The notes: generated from the sequence alone by a model not told the origin. Shown: positions 1 through 8,627, counted from the stretch's first letter. The stretch: 64,000 nucleotides of DNA from Desulfosporosinus hippei DSM 8344 (GCF_900100785.1 NZ_FNCP01000012.1:62001-126000); one strand, 5' to 3'. Made by a program: numbers and translations.

Positions 1-15
1 AAAGACCGAACTCTG

Positions 16-831
16 TCAGTCTTTTTGTTGTTCTTCGTTGTCCTTTTCCTTAAATAGTTTTTCATACCCCAGATACAGATTCCAAATAACGTCCCACAGC
101 TCTCCATGAGCTTCGGTTACCTTTATTCCTAATTCTTTGGCTTCTCGTCGTCCGATTGGATATCCATGAGAATAGTATCCTTCTGTCAAAGCGTGAGTGA
201 CAATCTGAATCTTTTCCGGATTATCTTTAAGCATATATAACGATAATAGGGTTTCGGCATATTGTCTGGAAGCCTTAATTGTTTTTTCATAGTCTCCAAT
301 GAGCCATGGGTCAAGTTTACTAAGCATTTGGGCAGCAATCATCGATGAAACTTCCGGGTTGTTACTATTAACAATCGACCTTTGAAAGAAATCCAAGCAA
401 TGCCAAACTGCTTGAACCGGTACTAAAACGTCTTTATAGGTTGGATGCTTAACCAACGGATCGATAGGGCCCAGCTCGGAAATCGGTCCCATAACGACTT
501 CATCGGCCCCTAGAACAAGCATGGATGCCGCCGATTTTGCCACAAACGGAACAATAACTGCAAATTCTTCACAGAATTCTCGAATTAGCATTACTACTTT
601 ATAAGGTGTATCTACGGCTCCTCCATAACTGTGTAGAACTAAATCGATTTTTTGCGTATGCCCGATTTCCTTTAACTGTTTATAAAGGGGGACTAAAATA
701 GAGTCATCTAATGGTGTATAAGAAAAATAGATTAGAACTTTAGATTTTCTCAATTCTTCAAGTCGCTCAATGTAACCGGCCCGTTCTTCTGCTTTCAACA
801 CAATCCCCCCACGCTCTTCCTCGCATTCCAT
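16..831 (-). CDS. SDH-family ClpP-fold serine proteinase
   Basis: Predicted cytoplasmic serine proteinase of the ClpP/crotonase fold, SDH (serine dehydrogenase proteinase) family, about 271 residues from the chosen start. The core carries HSYGGAVDTPYK, an oxyanion-type Gly-Gly segment, followed by VAKSAASMLVLGADEVVMG, where the family nucleophile serine lies, then SELGPIDP. I see no signal peptide or membrane segment. An in-frame TTG at 900 would add 23 residues but has no ribosome binding site; the ATG at 831 has AGGA five bases upstream, so I prefer it. The gene is followed by the divergent-looking Fe-S cluster genes on the same strand but with a gap of about 90 bases. Family assignment is fairly secure; substrate is unknown. 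Confidence 0.7.
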   Translation of the reverse strand: MECEEERGGIVLKAEERAGYIERLEELRKSKVLIYFSYTPLDDSILVPLYKQLKEIGHTQKIDLVLHSYGGAVDTPYKVVMLIREFCEEFAVIVPFVAKSAASMLVLGADEVVMGPISELGPIDPLVKHPTYKDVLVPVQAVWHCLDFFQRSIVNSNNPEVSSMIAAQMLSKLDPWLIGDYEKTIKASRQYAETLLSLYMLKDNPEKIQIVTHALTEGYYSHGYPIGRREAKELGIKVTEAHGELWDVIWNLYLGYEKLFKEKDNEEQQKD

Positions 832-989
832 ATTATTCCTGTTGGAAGCGCATTGTGATTCAAGAAGGGATATATTTCCATTTTTAATGGTAAATTGCAA
901 ACTTTAGAAACGGGGTTCCAGTAGATAACAATTACAATCGCAATTTCTGTAGTTCGTCCTCCATTTTATTAATTAATTCAGAACTTTCA

Positions 990-1865
990 TCACAAGACTA
1001 AACTCTCATTAAATAGTATTGTAATTGCCTTATCAAAAACCTTCTTTATGGCATACGCTGCTGCTGTGTCAACGTCTACGATACTCTGACCTTTATTGAT
1101 GGCTTTTATTACTTCTGAATCATAAGGTATTTTTCCAACACAAGGGAGGTAGCTTTGCCGACAAAATGATTCAATCTTTTTGGTGTTTTCAATATTTGTA
1201 TCGTATTTGTTAATACAAACCGCAGTTCTGGTGTGAAACTTTTCTGCAGTCTTAATAATCCGTTCCATATCACTAATACCGGAAATAGATGGTTCGGCGA
1301 CGATTAAAACCATATCTACACCACTTAGAGAAGCGATGACCGGACATCCTATCCCCGGAGAACCGTCAATGATGGCCAGACCTGTGTCTATAGGCGCTGA
1401 CTTCATCTGTTTTTTCACTTCAGTGACAAGTTTTCCGGATGTACCGCTCCCCATTTTTAGCTCTGCTGTTGAGAACACTGAATCATTAACATACAGCATC
1501 AAATCTCCGGCTTTAGCAGGTTTAAGAGATATAGCTCCTACCGGACAGACAGCTTCACAAACACCACAACCTTCGCAAGCATATGTATCCACCGTATACT
1601 TAACTGTTTCTTCAATTGCTTCAAAGCGGCAGCTTTGTCTGCATAAGTCACATTGGTTACATATATCCGGATCTATCTCTGCCTTAGGCATACCATAATA
1701 GTCTGATTGTATAGGTGTAGATGCTTGATTCATGATCAAATGCAAATTTGGTGCATCAACATCACAATCTGCATACATTTTAGCATTTGATAACTTAATA
1801 AATGCGCTAACAAGCGTTGTTTTCCCTGTACCGCCTTTGCCACTAAGGATTAGTAACTGTTTCAT
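990..1865 (-). CDS. MinD-type P-loop ATPase with two [4Fe-4S] ferredoxin motifs
   Basis: Cytoplasmic ATPase of the Mrp/MinD superfamily with an inserted bacterial ferredoxin domain. The deviant Walker A motif GKGGTGKTT sits at residues 9-17. Two CxxCxxCxxxC motifs follow, with cysteines near 69, 72, 75, 79 and 97, 100, 103, 107, enough for two [4Fe-4S] clusters. The C-terminal part carries the MinD-like IIDGSPGIGCP and LIVAEPS segments. It overlaps the next gene upstream by 23 bases, and the two encode paralogues, so they are probably a heterodimer. Such pairs accompany NifX/NifB-type and IscU-type proteins in anaerobes and are thought to handle Fe-S or metal cofactors; the exact job is not established. 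The start ATG has a strong AGGAGGG site. Confidence 0.85.
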   Translation of the reverse strand: MKQLLILSGKGGTGKTTLVSAFIKLSNAKMYADCDVDAPNLHLIMNQASTPIQSDYYGMPKAEIDPDICNQCDLCRQSCRFEAIEETVKYTVDTYACEGCGVCEAVCPVGAISLKPAKAGDLMLYVNDSVFSTAELKMGSGTSGKLVTEVKKQMKSAPIDTGLAIIDGSPGIGCPVIASLSGVDMVLIVAEPSISGISDMERIIKTAEKFHTRTAVCINKYDTNIENTKKIESFCRQSYLPCVGKIPYDSEVIKAINKGQSIVDVDTAAAYAIKKVFDKAITILFNESLVL

Positions 1866-2700
1866 AAGATCCCTCCTTAGTCACAACCTGCAGGATTGAA
1901 GCAAACAGATCATGGTACTTTTTATTCTCTCTGACAGAGATCAGAGCATTAGAATTAAGAGTTCCGAGGCCACCGTCAAAGGGAATCTTGCCTATAACTT
2001 TAATATCCTTTTCCAAACAAAATTTTTCGGCAGGATTTTCCCCCTCCACACATTTGTTCAGTATCACACCATGAGGTTTTTTAAACAACTTGACCAGTTC
2101 ATAAACCAAATTAAGATTGTGAACTCCGAATAAGGTTGGCTCGGCTACTAAAATACAATAATCTGCATCTTTGATACTCTCCATGACAATACAGGCACTG
2201 CCGGGTGGACAATCGATAATGATGAGTTCCGGCCCGCTTACAATGTCTTGTAAAAGCTTCTTAATTATGGGTACTCCCGACGATTCTCCAGGATTTAATA
2301 CTCCTGTCATGACAGTAACATTTTCTGAAACACCGTACTGAACCTTGCCAATCAGCTTGTCTTTTTCCGCAAAAGCTTGCTCCGGACAAAGCAAGATACA
2401 CCCTCCGCAGGAATGACAAACGTTATCAAAGACGATTACTTTATTGATAATAAAGGCTAAGGCATTGAACTTGCAGAATTCGACACATTTACGGCAGCCA
2501 CTACACAGCTTTTCATCGGAGAAAGGAATTTTGACCTCAATGCTTTCCGAGGCATAATTCTTCGGCTTGAAAAACAGATGCCCATTGGGCTCTTCTACGT
2601 CACAGTCTATATAGAGGGATTCCTTAGCTACTGAGGCCAGATTTACTGATACTAGTGTTTTTCCTGTGCCACCCTTGCCACTTAGCACAGCTACCTTCAT
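1843..2700 (-). CDS. MinD-type P-loop ATPase with two [4Fe-4S] ferredoxin motifs (paralogue 2)
   Basis: Paralogue of the preceding ATPase, about 285 residues. It begins MKVAVLSGKGGTGKT (Walker A at 8-15) and carries two ferredoxin motifs with cysteines near 66, 69, 72, 76 and 95, 98, 101, 105, then the MinD-like LIIIDCPPGSACIV and ILVAEPT segments. I place the start at the ATG at 2700, because GGAGG lies eight bases upstream and inside the end of the NifX-like gene; an upstream in-frame ATG at 2721 lacks a site. The short spacing and overlap imply translational coupling with both neighbours. Likely role: ATP-dependent Fe-S or metal-cofactor handling together with its partner (inference from family and context). 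Confidence 0.85.
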   Translation of the reverse strand: MKVAVLSGKGGTGKTLVSVNLASVAKESLYIDCDVEEPNGHLFFKPKNYASESIEVKIPFSDEKLCSGCRKCVEFCKFNALAFIINKVIVFDNVCHSCGGCILLCPEQAFAEKDKLIGKVQYGVSENVTVMTGVLNPGESSGVPIIKKLLQDIVSGPELIIIDCPPGSACIVMESIKDADYCILVAEPTLFGVHNLNLVYELVKLFKKPHGVILNKCVEGENPAEKFCLEKDIKVIGKIPFDGGLGTLNSNALISVRENKKYHDLFASILQVVTKEGSYETVTNP

Positions 2701-2701
2701 A

Positions 2702-3070
2702 CTAGTTGCCTCCATGACCATGAAATCCAGGATGAATATCTTCTAAAATCGGAAGTTTTCCGTCATTTAAGGCACAAATGTTATCTTGAACAGAGAAATT
2801 AATGGTCTTATACAATTTTATATTAGCTGTCTTAAGAACTTCTGCGGCATTTTCTCCGCATTGAGGAGTAATTATGGCATTAATATTACTGTCAACAATT
2901 GTTTGCGCGGCTTTAATACCTGCCCCGCCCTGGCTGGCTATTGCGCTATTATCTAAAAAAACACTCTTCTTGGAATCGGTATCGTAAATAAGATAATAGG
3001 GTGTACGTCCGAAGGATTGAGAGACATTTGTTGACATAGATTTATCATCAACGGGTATGGCAACTTTCAT
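2702..3070 (-). CDS. NifX/NifB-C-terminal-type dinitrogenase iron-molybdenum cofactor-binding domain protein
   Basis: Small (122-residue) single-domain protein of the family that contains NifX, NafY and the NifB C-terminus, known for binding FeMo-cofactor precursors or other metal-sulfur clusters. The sequence begins [22 protein letters not shown], and has the family segments SQGGAGIKAAQTIVD and ITPQCGENAAEVL. It ends in a histidine/glycine-rich tail (HPGFHGHGGN), a plausible metal-binding end. No nitrogenase genes are in the window, so the role is probably general cluster carriage for the adjacent ferredoxin-ATPases. The start overlaps the stop of the IscU-like gene by four bases (ATGA type), and a GAGGA site precedes it. 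Confidence 0.85.
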   Translation of the reverse strand: MKVAIPVDDKSMSTNVSQSFGRTPYYLIYDTDSKKSVFLDNSAIASQGGAGIKAAQTIVDSNINAIITPQCGENAAEVLKTANIKLYKTINFSVQDNICALNDGKLPILEDIHPGFHGHGGN

Positions 3071-3474
3071 TGAGAATCCTCCTTTAAGCCTATTTTTTGA
3101 CTTTCATAGAAATTATTAATGGCATTGCGCAATGCACTAACTCCTAGGTTTGAGCAATGTACTTTATTCTCGGGTAAACCATCCAGAGCCCGGACGATAT
3201 CTTCTTCCGTAATACTTAAAGCATCCTCTAAGCTTTTACCTTTAGCTAATACTGATGTCATACTGGAGGTTGCAATCGATGCACAACAGCCAAAGACTAA
3301 ATAGCTGATCTCTTGAATGGTATTATCCTGTACCTTAAGGAAAATGATCAGTGCATCTCCGCAAGCAGGATCTCCGTAGACTCCTTGAGCATTGGCATCC
3401 GGCATGCTATAGGAATTTTGTGGACACGTAAAGTGTTCCATTACTTTTTCGGAATAAATATTATTCACCCCCAT
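3067..3474 (-). CDS. IscU/NifU-like iron-sulfur cluster scaffold protein
   Basis: Predicted Fe-S assembly scaffold of the NifU N-terminal/IscU family, about 135 residues. The three conserved ligand cysteines are visible in [22 protein letters not shown] and VHCSNLG, and the family start YSEKVMEHF is intact. I chose the ATG at 3474 because the homologous region starts there; it overlaps the end of the DUF134 gene by 14 bases. Alternative starts at 3480 (ATG) and 3525 (GTG) are in frame and none has a clear ribosome binding site, so the start is uncertain. The gene sits between a cluster-binding NifX-like protein and the DUF134 regulator. No IscS-like cysteine desulfurase is adjacent. Confidence 0.82.
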   Translation of the reverse strand: MGVNNIYSEKVMEHFTCPQNSYSMPDANAQGVYGDPACGDALIIFLKVQDNTIQEISYLVFGCCASIATSSMTSVLAKGKSLEDALSITEEDIVRALDGLPENKVHCSNLGVSALRNAINNFYESQKIGLKEDSQ

Positions 3475-3841
3475 TATCATTTGGCGTAAAACCTCTGTCA
3501 CATTTATGTCTGAGGCAACCGCCACAACCGCAAGATTTTTCTAATCCGTCACACAGCTGATAATCCCCACCTTCAATTCTCAACACTTTCCCATTTACTA
3601 AGGATTCTGCAAGTTTCCTTCGAGCATCATTGTAGATTCGTTGAACAGTGGTACGGGCAATCTTCATTTGGTCAGCACTCTCTTCTTGAGTAAAGCCTTC
3701 TAGATCGATAAGCCTTATTGTTTCATATTCATCCACAGTCATAACTACGAAGTGCTCTTGATTTATTTGGTTATTGAGTGGCCCAAAACGGTTACTTTCC
3801 GGTAAACAACAGACTTTTCTCCATTTTCTTGGTCTTGGCAT
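3461..3841 (-). CDS. DUF134-family helix-turn-helix DNA-binding protein
   Basis: About 126 residues, starting [15 protein letters not shown], the typical DUF134 opening. A sigma70 region 4-like helix-turn-helix is readable in [19 protein letters not shown]. The C-terminus is cysteine-rich ([11 protein letters not shown]), so a metal or Fe-S cluster may be sensed there. The start at 3841 is supported by an AGGAGT site; an upstream in-frame ATG at 3856 would swallow that site. As the only DNA-binding protein in this cluster it is the obvious candidate for the operator-like repeats at 4200-4346, though nothing in the sequence proves that. Family call is secure, function inferred. Confidence 0.85.
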   Translation of the reverse strand: MPRPRKWRKVCCLPESNRFGPLNNQINQEHFVVMTVDEYETIRLIDLEGFTQEESADQMKIARTTVQRIYNDARRKLAESLVNGKVLRIEGGDYQLCDGLEKSCGCGGCLRHKCDRGFTPNDNGGE

Positions 3842-3936
3842 TATCCTACTCCTCATTACTCATTATTTCTAATCCTTAACTATCTCCTACTTAGCACAGA
3901 AGTCGTGCAGTTATGAAACTGTCATGACTAGTACTA

Positions 3937-3966
3937 AAAGTAACAGGAGAATTCTCCTGCCACTTT
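3937..3966 (-). terminator. Hairpin between the DUF5320 and DUF134 genes
   Basis: AAAGT and ACTTT flank a perfect CAGGAGAA/TTCTCCTG stem. On the minus strand it is followed by TTACTTTTAG, a weak T-tract, so it may act as an attenuator or partial terminator inside the operon. Confidence 0.4.
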
Positions 3967-3971
3967 CACTG

Positions 3972-4181
3972 CTAATTTTGACTCATAATTTGCTTGTTAA
4001 GGTCATCAAGTTTTCTTTCCAGCAGCTCTTTTTGCTTTTGTAGCAACTCCTTTTTCTTTTTTGGCTCAATTAGATCATTGGCAAAATTCTTCCCCGGACC
4101 TCGTCGGTAGCCTGACCCTAATCCTAAGCCAGTACCATTACCTGATGAGCTGATTGGTCCTGTTCCATCTCTTCTTGGCAT
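3972..4181 (-). CDS. DUF5320-like small protein
   Basis: A 69-residue protein with the DUF5320-type opening MPRRDGTGPISS and a glycine-rich N-terminal half (GNGTGLGLGSGYRRGPG). A lysine/glutamate-rich C-terminal helix (residues about 40-66) probably forms a short coiled coil. No membrane segment. A textbook AAGGAGG site precedes the ATG. It is the first gene of the minus-strand cluster running to about 990 and follows the minus-strand promoter at 4228-4255. Members of this family often lie next to NifX-like and ferredoxin-ATPase genes; function unknown. Confidence 0.75.
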   Translation of the reverse strand: MPRRDGTGPISSSGNGTGLGLGSGYRRGPGKNFANDLIEPKKKKELLQKQKELLERKLDDLNKQIMSQN

Positions 4182-4199
4182 TAGCTATTACCTCCTTAG

Positions 4200-4258
4200 T
4201 TATTGACATATGCCCTTAATAACTTGAATTATACTCTGTTTTGAACATATGTCAATAA
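4200..4258 (-). promoter_or_regulatory. Minus-strand promoter with two operator-like repeats
   Basis: On the minus strand, -35 TTGACA (4250-4255) and -10 TATAAT (4228-4233) are separated by 16 bases and point to the DUF5320-to-ATPase gene cluster. Two copies of the same 13-base word in opposite orientation, TTATTGACATATG (4200-4212) and its complement (4246-4258), bracket the promoter, one overlapping the -35 and one just downstream of the start site. Confidence 0.75.
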
Positions 4259-4288
4259 CCACCATGTTCTATTATTCGAATAAATTTG

Positions 4289-4346
4289 TAATTGACATAT
4301 GTCCGGTACATAGTATAATTAAATCGAATATGGCATATGTCAATAA
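4289..4346 (+). promoter_or_regulatory. Plus-strand promoter with two operator-like repeats
   Basis: -35 TTGACA (4292-4297) and -10 TATAAT (4314-4319), 16-base spacer, directed at the DsrK-like gene. The repeat word occurs as TAATTGACATATG (4289-4301), overlapping the -35, and inverted as CATATGTCAATAA (4334-4346) downstream of the start site. This mirrors the minus-strand promoter at 4200-4258. Confidence 0.75.
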
Positions 4347-4481
4347 CTATTTGTACCTATTTTCTTAAATTATAGCATAGTTAAGTTTTTCATTTAAATT
4401 CTTTTATCATCGAAACGGGCGTATCCCAAGGAATAACTAACATAATTTTGAAAGTTAACTTGTGGAAGAGGAGAGCTAAAT

Positions 4482-6098
4482 ATGATCAATGAAAAAGATT
4501 TGCGTCCCCAAGATATGGGACGACGGGATGAACAACTGATTAAACTCGAAACAGACAAACTCATGCCTTTACTGCCCCCTTATAATAAGCCCGGAATGGA
4601 ACCCCCTCTAACTGATCCTAAGCCCGCTTGGCAAGAAAAATTCTGTACATCTCTAGATGGCTATGTTGGTATTGATACCTTAATTCGTCCGAAAACCCAG
4701 GACGAAGAAGATGAGTTCGTACGCAAATTCATATTTGGCCTAGAAAAAAGCTTTTCGGATGCCAACAATGGAGTGCTCCAACCCTTCCTGTTATCCTTCG
4801 AATACTGCGCAAAATGTGATACTTGTTCTGCCGCCTGCCATATCTACGAAGCGTCCGGAAAAAACGAATTATATCGTCCTATTTTCCGCTCGGAAGTCCT
4901 CAGGAAAATTGCTAAGAAGTACTTCACTCTAAGCGGAAAACTGCTGGGTGGTTTCGTCGGAGCTGATATCGATGTGAACTGGGAGACCATAGCCCGGCTC
5001 GGGGAATTAGCATATCGCTGTAATCTATGTCGGCGTTGTGCCCAGACTTGCCCCTTAGGCTTAGACAATGCTATCCTCACTAAAGAGATTCGTAAGATCT
5101 TCAGCCAAGAAATGGGCATAGCCCCTCTTCCCTTACATACCAAAGGTACCGTTCTTCAACTAAAGACAGGATCCTCGACAGGCATTACCAAACCGGCTTT
5201 TCTGGACACGATTGAGTTTTTGGAAGAGGAAATCGAAGAGAAATATGGTCGGAAGATTAAGTTCCCGATTGATAAAAAAGGCGCAGATATTCTGCTCTTA
5301 CATAATGCCGGCGAGTACATGGCTTGGCCTGAAAACCCCATTGCTTTTGCAATTCTTTTCGAAGAAGCTGGTCTAGACTGGACTCTTAGCAGTGAAATCA
5401 CCGGCTATGATAATGTCAATTATGGCATCTGGTACGATGATTTCCAAGCCAAGACCCTGGCCGTTAAGCAAATGAAGGTGGCCAAAGAATTAGGAGTCAA
5501 TCGTATAGTTATTGCAGAGTGCGGTCATGCCCACAAAGCTTCGGCGATTGTAGGAGATCGGATGGTTTATGGGGATGCAAAAGTTCCCGTTGAAAGTTGT
5601 CTCCCTCTCCTTTGGGATATGGTTAGGGATAAACGGTTAAGGCTAGATCCCAGTAAGAATAATTTTCCCGTAACCCTTCACGATCCTTGCAATTATGTCC
5701 GAGGGATGGGAATCGTCGAACCACAGCGCAATGTACTAAAAGTGATTAGTCCTCAATTTAGAGAAATGACACCTCATGGAGTTGACAATTACTGTTGCGG
5801 CGGAGGCGGCGGTTTCGCCATTACGAATTCGATGAATTTCTCCGAATGGAGAAATAAGATAAGCACTCGGATGAAGTTTAACCAGATCCTTGGAGCCTTC
5901 CAGGACAGCATGGAAAATATTTCAATCCCCAAATATGTTTGTGCACCTTGTTCAAATTGTAAAGGAGCTATTCGTGATATTCTGGAGTTCTATGAAGCAA
6001 CCGAGAAATTTAATGTTCAATATGGTGGTTTAGTAGAACTAATGGTCAACGCACTAGTTGGTATGGATAAACCTTTCCTGGAGTTTTTAGAAGATTAG
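4482..6098 (+). CDS. DsrK/HdrD-type (Fe-S)-binding oxidoreductase subunit
   Basis: A 538-residue cytoplasmic protein resembling DsrK and HdrD. Two ferredoxin motifs have cysteines near 109, 112, 115, 119 and 180, 183, 186, 190. The C-terminal half has one complete cysteine-rich CCG unit: Cys403, Cys-Cys-Gly 438-440, then CAPCSNC at 487-493, which in this family holds the special [4Fe-4S] cluster that handles thiol/disulfide chemistry. DsrK normally works with the membrane cytochrome DsrM in sulfate respiration, but no DsrM is adjacent and the gene appears to be transcribed alone from its own promoter. The start has a GAGGAGAG site. Naming it dsrK would need phylogeny, so I leave the symbol open. 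Confidence 0.82.
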   Translation: MINEKDLRPQDMGRRDEQLIKLETDKLMPLLPPYNKPGMEPPLTDPKPAWQEKFCTSLDGYVGIDTLIRPKTQDEEDEFVRKFIFGLEKSFSDANNGVLQPFLLSFEYCAKCDTCSAACHIYEASGKNELYRPIFRSEVLRKIAKKYFTLSGKLLGGFVGADIDVNWETIARLGELAYRCNLCRRCAQTCPLGLDNAILTKEIRKIFSQEMGIAPLPLHTKGTVLQLKTGSSTGITKPAFLDTIEFLEEEIEEKYGRKIKFPIDKKGADILLLHNAGEYMAWPENPIAFAILFEEAGLDWTLSSEITGYDNVNYGIWYDDFQAKTLAVKQMKVAKELGVNRIVIAECGHAHKASAIVGDRMVYGDAKVPVESCLPLLWDMVRDKRLRLDPSKNNFPVTLHDPCNYVRGMGIVEPQRNVLKVISPQFREMTPHGVDNYCCGGGGGFAITNSMNFSEWRNKISTRMKFNQILGAFQDSMENISIPKYVCAPCSNCKGAIRDILEFYEATEKFNVQYGGLVELMVNALVGMDKPFLEFLED

Positions 6099-6204
6099 AT
6101 TTAATGTTATTGGTTTATTCTCCAAGGCGGTTAAAATGTTGGAAGTGCCTTCTTTAAACAGTATCCTCCGGCTGTTTGAGAAGAAAACCTCCATAATATA
6201 ATCA

Positions 6205-6241
6205 TGAAAGCACGTTGAACTGGACACTCAACGTGCTTTCA
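6205..6241. terminator. Perfect 14-bp inverted repeat downstream of the DsrK-like gene
   Basis: A 14-bp perfect stem (6205-6218 with 6228-6241) and a 9-base loop. It lacks a long T-tract and may stabilise the 3' end or pair with the terminator just after it. Confidence 0.55.
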
Positions 6242-6249
6242 CTGTTTTG

Positions 6250-6270
6250 GCTCCCCTGGGGAGCTTTTTT
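6250..6270 (+). terminator. Rho-independent terminator
   Basis: GCTCCC-ctg-GGGAGC hairpin followed directly by six T residues, between the DsrK-like and TraB genes. Confidence 0.75.
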
Positions 6271-6379
6271 CCAAAGTTTTTCTGCCGGAACAAATTTGTA
6301 GTACAGGGGGAAATTAGAGTACAATAAACTTTGAGAAAAGATGTCAAGGCAGTAAGATTAAAGCTAAAGGAAGGTAATT

Positions 6380-7552
6380 ATGTTCGAAGAAAACGAAAGC
6401 ATTTCTAGAATCGATCTATATGGTAAAGAGTTCATTTTAATCGGAACTGCTCACGTATCCAAGCAAAGTGCGGAACTTGTGAAGGAAGTTATTGAAGCGG
6501 AAAGGCCTGACTCGGTTTGTATAGAATTAGACGAGCCTCGCTATCAAACAATCATCGAAGGTAATAAGTGGAAGGAAACTGATATTTTTAAGATTATTAA
6601 AGAAAAGAAGGCTACTTTACTGCTAATAAATCTTGTGATCTCTTCTTTTCAAAAGCGTCTCGCCAAACAATTTGGAATTAATGCCGGTCAAGAGATGATT
6701 CAAGGGGCTGAGTCCGCCAAAGAAATAGGTGCCAACCTTGTACTGGCAGATAGAAACATTCAAATTACCTTTTCACGGATTTGGCAAGGTGTAGGGTTCT
6801 GGGGAAAAGTTAAGCTGCTCACGGGCATTTTCTTTAGTATTTTTGATGATGAAGACATTTCTGAAGAGGATCTGGAGAAGATGAAATCACAGGATATGCT
6901 TAATTCGATACTTAATGAATTTACCGTAAGCTTCCCAAAGTTAAAACTTCCTTTGATAGATGAGCGAGATCAGTATTTAGCGCAAAAAATTAAAGATGCT
7001 CCGGGAAGCAAAGTTGTGGCAGTCTTAGGTGCTGCCCACGTCCCCGGAATCAAAGAAGAACTAAAAAGGGAGCACGATTTAGCAAAGCTCTCTGAAGTAC
7101 CGGCACAATCAAAAACCCTCAAAATTATTGGTTGGTCTATTCCCCTTCTAATCCTGGCAGTTATGGTGTATACCTTTATTGCCAATCCTGCCGCTGGAAT
7201 TCAGCAAACTATAAGTTGGGTACTATGGACAGGATCCTTTGCTGCCTTGGGAACAGCACTTGCTTTTGGTCATCCTCTGACAATTCTTACATCCTTTGTC
7301 GTAGCCCCCATAACTACCTTACACCCTCTGATTGCAGCCGGATGGTTTGCCGGAATTGTTCAAGCCTATCTCCGCCGCCCCAGTGTTAGAGATTTTGAGA
7401 ATCTTTCCGAGGATGTTTTTAGCCTTAAAGGTTTTTGGAATAATAAGGTAACTAGAATTCTGATTATTGTTACCTTAGCCAACTTAGGCGGCACGATTGG
7501 AACTATAATTGGCGGAGCGGATGTTGTCCGTCTATTCCTCGAGAACTTATAG
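6380..7552 (+). CDS. TraB/PrgY-family membrane protein
   Basis: A 390-residue TraB-domain protein. The N-terminal domain has the two GxxH-type motifs of the family, GTAHVSKQS (residues about 17-25) and VLGAAHVPGI (about 215-224), plus the conserved CIELDEPRY. About four hydrophobic segments fill the C-terminal third (from about residue 250), so it is an integral membrane protein with its TraB domain probably cytoplasmic. TraB/PrgY proteins are related to the Tiki metalloprotease family and to enterococcal pheromone shutdown; the role in this organism is unknown. An AAGGAAGG site precedes the ATG. Length fits the family. Confidence 0.85.
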   Translation: MFEENESISRIDLYGKEFILIGTAHVSKQSAELVKEVIEAERPDSVCIELDEPRYQTIIEGNKWKETDIFKIIKEKKATLLLINLVISSFQKRLAKQFGINAGQEMIQGAESAKEIGANLVLADRNIQITFSRIWQGVGFWGKVKLLTGIFFSIFDDEDISEEDLEKMKSQDMLNSILNEFTVSFPKLKLPLIDERDQYLAQKIKDAPGSKVVAVLGAAHVPGIKEELKREHDLAKLSEVPAQSKTLKIIGWSIPLLILAVMVYTFIANPAAGIQQTISWVLWTGSFAALGTALAFGHPLTILTSFVVAPITTLHPLIAAGWFAGIVQAYLRRPSVRDFENLSEDVFSLKGFWNNKVTRILIIVTLANLGGTIGTIIGGADVVRLFLENL

Positions 7553-7628
7553 TATTAGAGGCCATAAGTGAACACGTGGAAATCACAACATTCACTTACA
7601 AGAAGTGGGTGTTGCGGAATTTATAATC

Positions 7629-8627
7629 TTACTGTTTGTGTTCGAGATAGTAGTTATAGTAATCCTTATAACCAGTTGCCTTGGCAGCCTCTTTAGGATT
7701 CTGATAGTGGTTGATGCTAAAAGCTACGAACCCTCTTACATAAGCAGATTCTCTGGCCAGTTGCTCACTAATTCGATGTTGTTGAGCCGGTAAATATTCC
7801 GTGTCATTGACCTCAAAAGTTTCTGTGACGGCATAGAGAGTCATTCCGATCTCGTCGGTAGCCTTTCTTGTATAGGCATAAATTTCATCTAAATGATTCA
7901 GGGAGTTAAACCCTGCCCCAATACTATCCTGCAAGGCAAGAATATCGATCCCTGTATCATATAGAATATGATGCACACTGTAGGCCCAAGATGCCAAGGT
8001 AATATTCCAGGTCAACTGAGCTTTATAATAGGGGGCAACCATGATATCTTGGGAACTGTTAGCCTTGATAGTGTTGGCAATCTCTTTAAAAAACCTATTC
8101 AGATCTGCCTGTTGGACAATACTCAGGGCTGTTAGCGGATGAAACTCATAAGGAATATACCAACCTTTTAGTGCTTTATGTCCCCCATACATCCTAACAA
8201 TCTCTATTACAATTTGCTTGTTGACTTCAGCCTCATCCTCCAGCCAGGCATGCTCGTAAATTTCGTTAGACCACCAGTCTTGGCTATACCCTAGACCAAT
8301 ACGCACATTCATGCCTATACTATCGGCGGCACTCAAGGCAGTTTCAACCATATCGATACTATTACAGGTGTATCCTTCCATCTTCGTTGGATAAACCGCG
8401 TACTGGGATTTAGTATCAGCAATGTTCTGAAGGATTATTTCACTAATTCCTATCTTTTGCAACATTTGATACTCTTCCAGCCAACGATCAAAGTCCCAGT
8501 TTTGACAGTACCAATATTGAATAAACGTGCTGCCAAAGGCTGGTTGAATTTTAGCTTTCTTAGGGGATCTTCGGCAAAAGTAGTAAATCCACTTCCACCA
8601 ATTACAAAGCACCCGCCATATTCTCAT
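7629..8627 (-). CDS. DUF4434 (glycosidase-like TIM-barrel) protein
   Basis: A 332-residue protein whose body matches DUF4434: GSTFIQYWYCQNWDFDRWLEE at the start of the barrel (written here in part), then GISEIILQNIA, GLGYSQDWW, KGWYIPYEFHP and FVAFSINHY. The glutamate in YIPYEFHP and the late ETFE segment are candidate catalytic acids, as in glycoside hydrolases. The first 20 residues are aromatic and basic (RIWRVLCNWWKWIYYFCRR), possibly an uncleaved membrane anchor or poor signal. It is convergent with the TraB gene and has no obvious operon partner. Substrate unknown. Confidence 0.75.
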   Translation of the reverse strand: MRIWRVLCNWWKWIYYFCRRSPKKAKIQPAFGSTFIQYWYCQNWDFDRWLEEYQMLQKIGISEIILQNIADTKSQYAVYPTKMEGYTCNSIDMVETALSAADSIGMNVRIGLGYSQDWWSNEIYEHAWLEDEAEVNKQIVIEIVRMYGGHKALKGWYIPYEFHPLTALSIVQQADLNRFFKEIANTIKANSSQDIMVAPYYKAQLTWNITLASWAYSVHHILYDTGIDILALQDSIGAGFNSLNHLDEIYAYTRKATDEIGMTLYAVTETFEVNDTEYLPAQQHRISEQLARESAYVRGFVAFSINHYQNPKEAAKATGYKDYYNYYLEHKQ

